32,358 nt of DNA from Flavobacterium sp. (GTDB taxonomy: Bacteria > Bacteroidota > Bacteroidia > Flavobacteriales > Flavobacteriaceae): positions 1-32,358 of the forward strand of contig JALRGZ010000127.1 in the NCBI GenBank assembly GCA_023253295.1. The letters are read 5' to 3'. The translations under genes were made by a program, and so were the position numbers. Below are positions 28,432-32,358 of the stretch, piece after piece (position 1 is the first letter of the stretch; the number at the start of each line of letters is the position of its first letter). The notes under the pieces are model-generated. The model ran no database searches. It was not told where the DNA came from and saw only the letters and a list, made by a program, of their open reading frames with translations.

Positions 28432-28911
28432 TTATTTCAACCTTATAGGAATCCAAACTTCCTCTTCCGAATCAGGATGACCTTTTTTGTATTTAACACC
28501 TAAAATTTCAAAATGAGGTCTGTTGTCCACAACATAATCCGAATTTGGGATCCAGTTACTGAAAATAGCTTCAAAAAAAGCAGGAGCATCACTTCCGTCT
28601 CCCTTATAATTGAATACTGCATACCAACCATTTGGTATGACTAAAGTATGCATATTATCAGGAATCGTATCAAAATCGGTTACTTCTACTGCAGCCCATT
28701 TTTCAAATACCTTTTCCGGATTAAAGTGAGTCCAAAAATCATCTGGAAATTGCTGAACAGAGAATAAATCCGTACTTACTGAATTGAGAATTTCCTTTTT
28801 TATGGGCATAAAACTTTGCCATAAAGGAACCGGATTGTATGCTACATAATTCATGTTCTGCTTGCAACCTATTAGTTTTTTCTCTGTAAAAGCTACTATA
28901 CGGGGTTTCAT
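28432..28911 (-). CDS. GyrI-like / effector-binding-domain small-molecule binding protein
   Basis: MKPRIVAFTEKKLIGCKQNMNY...KWAAVEVTDFDTIPDNMHTLVIPNGWYAVFNYKGDGSDAPAFFEAIFSNWIPNSDYVVDNRPHFEILG...EEEVWIPIRL. ATG at 28911 preferred over TTG 28914. Confidence 0.85.
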   Translation of the reverse strand: MKPRIVAFTEKKLIGCKQNMNYVAYNPVPLWQSFMPIKKEILNSVSTDLFSVQQFPDDFWTHFNPEKVFEKWAAVEVTDFDTIPDNMHTLVIPNGWYAVFNYKGDGSDAPAFFEAIFSNWIPNSDYVVDNRPHFEILGVKYKKGHPDSEEEVWIPIRLK

Positions 28912-28939
28912 CAAATTTATATTAGAAGTTAAAACAATT

Positions 28940-31027
28940 TTAAGATTGTAAATTATTCACTTTTTGCTCAATTGAAGCATTAGTTGTAACTAACAATTCA
29001 AACTGAAAATCAAGCAATTCTTTTTTCAATAAAAAGTATCCTCTTGAAATTATAAATATATAATTATTAATTGCTTTGAAAAAGATATTTAACTCCTCGT
29101 CAATGTATTTACTGTTTGAAAAATAGATCCATTCCTCTTTTAAATACATTTCGAAACTTTCACGAATATCGGTTGTTAATTCATTTTTAAACAATTCATT
29201 AGCGATAATAATTTCAATTTCTTTTTTTATTTCTTTTTCAAGAGAATATACTTTCTTTAAATTCGATTTAATTTCGTCCAATGGAGTTACAACCGAAAAA
29301 AAGTTAGCCGCATTTATAATATCATTATAATAAGCTACTCTTCTGTCGTATTCTTTATCATAATTAAAAAAAGCTTTGTAACGAGAAATCAAAGCGCCGT
29401 CTTTATAGTCTTTTTTAGCGAGATTATTAAAAAATAAAAAAATTGAAATATCATTTTCAGTGATTTTATTTTTAAAATCTGAAATTTCTTTTTCAATAGA
29501 AGGAATTAATTTGAAAGCTTCTTTAGATTTAAATTTATGTCCATCATAGTCAAATGTCTTGATTTCTAATTGTTTATTAGCAATACTTTCAATAACCGCT
29601 TTATCATTTTCTAAGGCAATAAAATCATAAACCATATCAATCTTTTCTTTACTAAATAGCGATTCGAAAATACTGATTACATCAGGTTTTTCTATTGCAT
29701 TTATATCAAAATAATTGGGATTTTTATTGTCATAATAACCATTGTAAATGGAATTAAAAGTATTGTTTTCAAACTGCTTTTGATAATCAACTTTAAATTC
29801 ATCCAATGTCATCAAACTAAATGTTTCACTATTTTCAATACTTGAAAAAAGCTGAGCTGTAAGTCGTTCCTGAACTTTATCAATATCTATGAAAACAGTA
29901 TTAGCCATTTGATTATCTGTTTTTTCTTTATGTATATTATGCTTTTCTAATTTTGCATTTCTATCCTGAGTAGAAGGATGAGATGCCCATTGATTTTCTA
30001 TATTAAGTTTGGATTTGTTAAACTTGCTAATATCTAATTCGCTCACAACAGGTAATCCAAATTTGAATTCTAATTGGCTGTCTTTGGCTAAAAATTCTAA
30101 AACAAACATTTGTTCTTTATAAATATTCATCGATTTTACATTCTGACTAATTTTTTCTCCATAAAATCTAAGTATAGCATTATAAGCTGTATCTACTAAA
30201 TCCATTCGTAATAAAGATTCCTGTAATGGAGTAATACCCGCAACATTTGCAGCGACTTCATCGGCATGAAATTCCATCTCTCTGGAAAGAGCCAGATAAT
30301 TGATATTAATTAAACCGTACATCTTCTTTAAAATCCACTGAATACCTTCAATTATTTTGATTGATATTACTAAAAAGATTGAAAAATAATTATTCGAATT
30401 CCCCCACTTTTGGATGGTTTGATCAAATGAATCATTTTCATATAACATATTAAAAATGATTTGGTTTACATAATATACATAACTCCCCACCTTCATACTT
30501 TTTTGGGAAAAATGTCCAAATTCATGAGCAAGAATAGCTTTTAATTCTTGTTTAGTGATTGTATTAACTAATCCTAAGCCAATTTGAAGATTCTTTTTTA
30601 CGGGAAATAACAAACTCCAAAAACTTGAATCATAAAATACACATGCATTTACATCTGAGGAGAGGTATATTTTTTTAGGAAAATCGGTTCCTACTTCATC
30701 TACAATTTCCTTGATGAATTGAAATAACCGGGGTTCTGTTTCTTTATGAATTTCAACTAAATGACTGCGATCAATACTGTGTTTTTTAAATAAAAATTTG
30801 AACAAAAAAGCTAGTACGTAAAAACCTAAACTAGCCAATCCTAATCCTAACATTATTGTGACAAAAGAAGGTTTTATTGAAATAAGATAAAAACCACCCA
30901 AAGCACTTAAAACGGTTAAGCCAACTGCAAAGACTATGAGAAAAACATAAACAATAATAAACAACACTATGGAAGTAATTGCTTTGAAACTTGTTTTTTT
31001 GAAATTTTTAGATACAGCAATATTCAT
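28940..31027 (-). CDS. M48 family membrane metallopeptidase
   Basis: Several N-terminal TMs; zinc motif LKAILAHEFGHFSQKSM (HExxH); YLALSREMEFHADEVAANVAG supplies the distal ligand motif. Confidence 0.93.
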   Translation of the reverse strand: MNIAVSKNFKKTSFKAITSIVLFIIVYVFLIVFAVGLTVLSALGGFYLISIKPSFVTIMLGLGLASLGFYVLAFLFKFLFKKHSIDRSHLVEIHKETEPRLFQFIKEIVDEVGTDFPKKIYLSSDVNACVFYDSSFWSLLFPVKKNLQIGLGLVNTITKQELKAILAHEFGHFSQKSMKVGSYVYYVNQIIFNMLYENDSFDQTIQKWGNSNNYFSIFLVISIKIIEGIQWILKKMYGLININYLALSREMEFHADEVAANVAGITPLQESLLRMDLVDTAYNAILRFYGEKISQNVKSMNIYKEQMFVLEFLAKDSQLEFKFGLPVVSELDISKFNKSKLNIENQWASHPSTQDRNAKLEKHNIHKEKTDNQMANTVFIDIDKVQERLTAQLFSSIENSETFSLMTLDEFKVDYQKQFENNTFNSIYNGYYDNKNPNYFDINAIEKPDVISIFESLFSKEKIDMVYDFIALENDKAVIESIANKQLEIKTFDYDGHKFKSKEAFKLIPSIEKEISDFKNKITENDISIFLFFNNLAKKDYKDGALISRYKAFFNYDKEYDRRVAYYNDIINAANFFSVVTPLDEIKSNLKKVYSLEKEIKKEIEIIIANELFKNELTTDIRESFEMYLKEEWIYFSNSKYIDEELNIFFKAINNYIFIISRGYFLLKKELLDFQFELLVTTNASIEQKVNNLQS

Positions 31028-31065
31028 ATCTATTCCGATTAAATTGACAACTATTTTTTGTTTTC

Positions 31066-31073
31066 AAATGTAA
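31066..31073 (-). promoter_or_regulatory. -7 element TACATTTG upstream of the M48 peptidase gene
   Basis: Plus-strand CAAATGTA, 39 bp upstream of the start; TAnnTTTG match. Confidence 0.45.
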
Positions 31074-31345
31074 GATAAATATGCTAACAAACATACTTTG
31101 CATATACAAAAATTCTTAATAAATATTTATATTTATTGTTGATAGCTGCACTTAAAACAATAACTTATTCAGTATAGATTTCTTTTTAGATATAGTAAAA
31201 GTAATAATACTTCAAATGAATTTACAGTCAAAACTTTATCATAAAATTAGGAAAATGGCGCACATAAAATCTGTAATTTGCACAATGAACGAGGATTTTT
31301 TGCGTTCTATAAAACTATTCATTTGATTGTTATTTACACATAAAT

Positions 31346-32358
31346 ATGGACAAAATAAAAATACTTTGGGTTGATGATGAAATCGATTATCTAAAACCAC
31401 ACATCCTTTTTTTAGAGAAAAAAAACTACGAAGTTACGACTTGTAACAATGGTCTTGATGCCATTGAAATATTTGATAATGAAAACTTTGACATTGTTTT
31501 CTTAGATGAAAATATGCCTGGAATGAGCGGCTTAGAAACGCTTTCGGAAATGAAAGAGAAAAAAAGCGCCATCCCCATGATTATGATTACCAAAAGCGAA
31601 GAAGAATACATCATGGAAGAAGCCATTGGTGCTAAAATCGCTGATTATTTGATTAAACCGGTCAATCCTAACCAAATTTTACTGAGCCTGAAGAAGAATT
31701 TGGATAACTCTAAGCTGATTTCACAAAAAACAACCTTAGATTACCAAAAGGAATTTAGAAAGATTTCGATGGAAATGGGCATGGTCAACAGTTATGAAGA
31801 CTGGATTGAATTGTACAAAAAGCTGTTATTTTGGGAATTACAATTGGAAGACATCAACGATCAAAGTATGATTGAAATTTTAGAATCGCAAAAGGTAGAA
31901 GCGAATTCACAATTTGGGAAATTCATCGAACGCAATTACGAAGACTGGTTTTTACCAAAAGCCGATGCTCCTATTCAATCACATACATTATTCAAAGAAT
32001 TAGTGGTTCCTGAATTAAAGAAAAAGGATAAACCTGTATTGTTTGTGGTGATTGACAATTTGCGTTATGACCAATGGAAAGCTTTTGAAAGTGTGGTAGC
32101 CGATTATTACAAATTAGAAAAAGAAGTTCCCTACTACTCTATTTTACCAACAGCCACTCAATATGCCCGTAATGCTATTTTTTCAGGTTTATTGCCTGTA
32201 GATATGGAAAAAAAACATCCGGATTTATGGAAAAACGATCCTGATGAAGGCGGAAAAAACCTGTTTGAAGCCGAATTTCTGGCTGCTCAGTTAAAGCGTT
32301 TGAGCTTAAACATCAAATCAGATTATTTCAAAATCACTAATATGGCTTCCGGAAAAAA
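31346..32358 (+). CDS. porX: PorX: bifunctional response regulator/alkaline phosphatase-superfamily (PglZ) protein of the type IX secretion regulatory system (partial, 3' end beyond window)
   Basis: My translation from ATG 31346 is open to the window end: MDKIKILWVDDEIDYLKPHILFLEKKNYEVTTCNNGLDAIEIFDNENFDIVFLDENMPGMSGLETL...DKPVLFVVIDNLRYDQWKAFESVVADYYKLEKEVPYYSILPTATQYARNAIFSGLLPVDMEKKHPDLWKNDPDEGG. Confidence 0.93.
   Translation, partial: MDKIKILWVDDEIDYLKPHILFLEKKNYEVTTCNNGLDAIEIFDNENFDIVFLDENMPGMSGLETLSEMKEKKSAIPMIMITKSEEEYIMEEAIGAKIADYLIKPVNPNQILLSLKKNLDNSKLISQKTTLDYQKEFRKISMEMGMVNSYEDWIELYKKLLFWELQLEDINDQSMIEILESQKVEANSQFGKFIERNYEDWFLPKADAPIQSHTLFKELVVPELKKKDKPVLFVVIDNLRYDQWKAFESVVADYYKLEKEVPYYSILPTATQYARNAIFSGLLPVDMEKKHPDLWKNDPDEGGKNLFEAEFLAAQLKRLSLNIKSDYFKITNMASGK

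Noticed and set aside
31426-31626. Minus-strand ORF 31426..31626
   Set aside because: Antisense to the PorX receiver domain.
1-32358. CRISPR arrays, tRNA/rRNA genes, transposases, toxin-antitoxin or phage-defence modules
   Set aside because: No regularly spaced repeats, no cloverleaf or rRNA-like sequence, and no recognisable protein families of these types on either strand.

Overview
The window is AT-rich chromosomal DNA with Flavobacterium/Bacteroidota features: TAnnTTTG-type -7 promoter elements, a fused LpxC/FabZ, and PorX. From left to right it contains: (i) the 5' part of a CzcA/CusA-type heavy-metal RND pump fused in frame to a TolC-like domain (minus strand, runs off the left edge), with an OmpR-family response regulator and histidine kinase upstream; (ii) a divergent LTA-synthase-like sulfatase, a DUF1275/YoaK protein, a YeiH-family permease and a large VWA-like membrane protein; (iii) a minus-strand core block: fabG, a small possibly GIY-YIG-like protein, sucD, an LpxD paralogue, efp, lpxA, lpxC-fabZ, lpxD and an HD-domain phosphohydrolase; (iv) a plus-strand GbsR/MarR-type regulator with a complete HAE1-type RND tripartite efflux operon; (v) a minus-strand chromate-transporter family protein, a GyrI-like protein and an M48 peptidase; (vi) the 5' part of porX at the right edge. 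I found no CRISPR array, rRNA, tRNA, transposase or clear defence system. The items most worth a second look are regulatory or architectural. They are: 11-bp-phased CTTAAG repeats at both promoters of the metal two-component/RND locus; an inverted repeat inside the GbsR/MarR efflux promoter; and the internal signal-peptide-like segment in the RND-TolC fusion. I do not see strong evidence for a wholly new biological system.
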